Source of the DNA: Candidatus Sulfopaludibacter sp. SbA3
GTDB lineage: Bacteria; Acidobacteriota; Terriglobia; 20CM-2-55-15
DNA length: 6,742 nucleotides
Assembly: GCA_945861845.1 (NCBI GenBank)
Contig: CAMAWS010000184.1
Coordinates: 1-6,742, forward strand
Direction: 5' to 3'
The notes below the pieces were generated by a model that worked only from the letters and a program-made list of their open reading frames with translations, was not told where the DNA came from and made no database searches. Positions 6,610 through 6,742 of this stretch are shown piece by piece (position 1 is the stretch's first letter; each line of letters begins with the position of its first letter). The position numbers and the translations under genes were made by a program.

Positions 6610-6643
6610 GGCGAATAGGCGACCCGAAGGCGACCTATTCGCC
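6610..6643 (+). repeat. 10-bp inverted repeat in the leader of the downstream gene
   Basis: GGCGAATAGG (6610-6619) is the perfect reverse complement of CCTATTCGCC (6634-6643), with a 14-nt loop between. The pentamer GGCGA also recurs directly at 6610, 6618 and 6629. No T-run follows. A second, weaker stem follows: CCGGA (6654-6658) with TCCGG (6676-6680), extended by TGA (6661-6663) with TCA (6673-6675). It may be an operator, a structured mRNA leader or another transcript end; the sequence alone does not decide. Confidence 0.6.
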
Positions 6644-6725
6644 CCTCGTCGAACCGGACATGAAGATTTCCCTCATCCGGCTCTCATGTAAACAATCGAC
6701 CAGAGCGGCGCGGCGGAGACAAATA

Positions 6726-6742
6726 ATGCAGACCAAGCTGCC
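6726..6742 (+). CDS. Start of a downstream gene (partial, unidentified)
   Basis: ATG at 6726 opens a frame reading MQTKL before the window ends. GGAG at 6715-6718 stands 7 nt upstream, an ideal ribosome binding site, which is the main reason to believe it. The 189-bp gap after dctA would be its promoter and leader region. The product cannot be identified from so few codons. Confidence 0.5.

Overview
The window looks like chromosomal DNA from a moderately G+C-rich, free-living Gram-negative bacterium. An acidobacterium or a related soil lineage is my best guess, but this is inference. It rests on an N-terminally extended RsmH encoded away from any division/cell-wall cluster, a secreted alpha/beta hydrolase-like protein, and a large palindromic intergenic repeat. 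Nothing in the window fixes the phylum. I see no rRNA, tRNA, CRISPR array, transposase or phage gene.

Layout. Bases 1-54 are probably the last 17 codons of an upstream gene, closed by a strong hairpin terminator at about 58-87. An unusual SDR-family oxidoreductase follows at 102-1550. It has an N-terminal Cys4 zinc-ribbon-like module and an altered active site, and a promoter-like sequence sits so close to its ATG that the mRNA may be leaderless. The gap at 1551-1745 holds a 119-bp symmetric palindrome with perfect 34-bp arms. Then come a family 2 glycosyltransferase (1746-2585) and a secreted alpha/beta hydrolase-fold protein (start best placed at 2624, stop at 4129) on the same strand, 38 nt apart. 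The gene for 16S rRNA m4C1402 methyltransferase RsmH (5135-4104, minus strand) runs convergently, and its 3' end overlaps the hydrolase's 3' end by 26 bp. A 147-bp divergent intergenic region separates rsmH from a DctA-type dicarboxylate:cation symporter gene (5283-6536). The right edge carries two stem-loop regions and the first codons of another plus-strand gene, with a good ribosome binding site (ATG at 6726).

How the genes work together. There is no single obvious pathway. The glycosyltransferase and hydrolase may be co-transcribed. RsmH is a housekeeping ribosome-modification enzyme, and DctA takes up C4-dicarboxylates such as succinate, fumarate and malate. The window reads as an ordinary chromosomal neighbourhood of mostly independent genes. 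The most unusual items are the SDR that lacks the canonical catalytic Tyr, the apparent replacement of catalytic residues in the hydrolase-like protein, and the large palindrome. I found no convincing multi-gene novel system.
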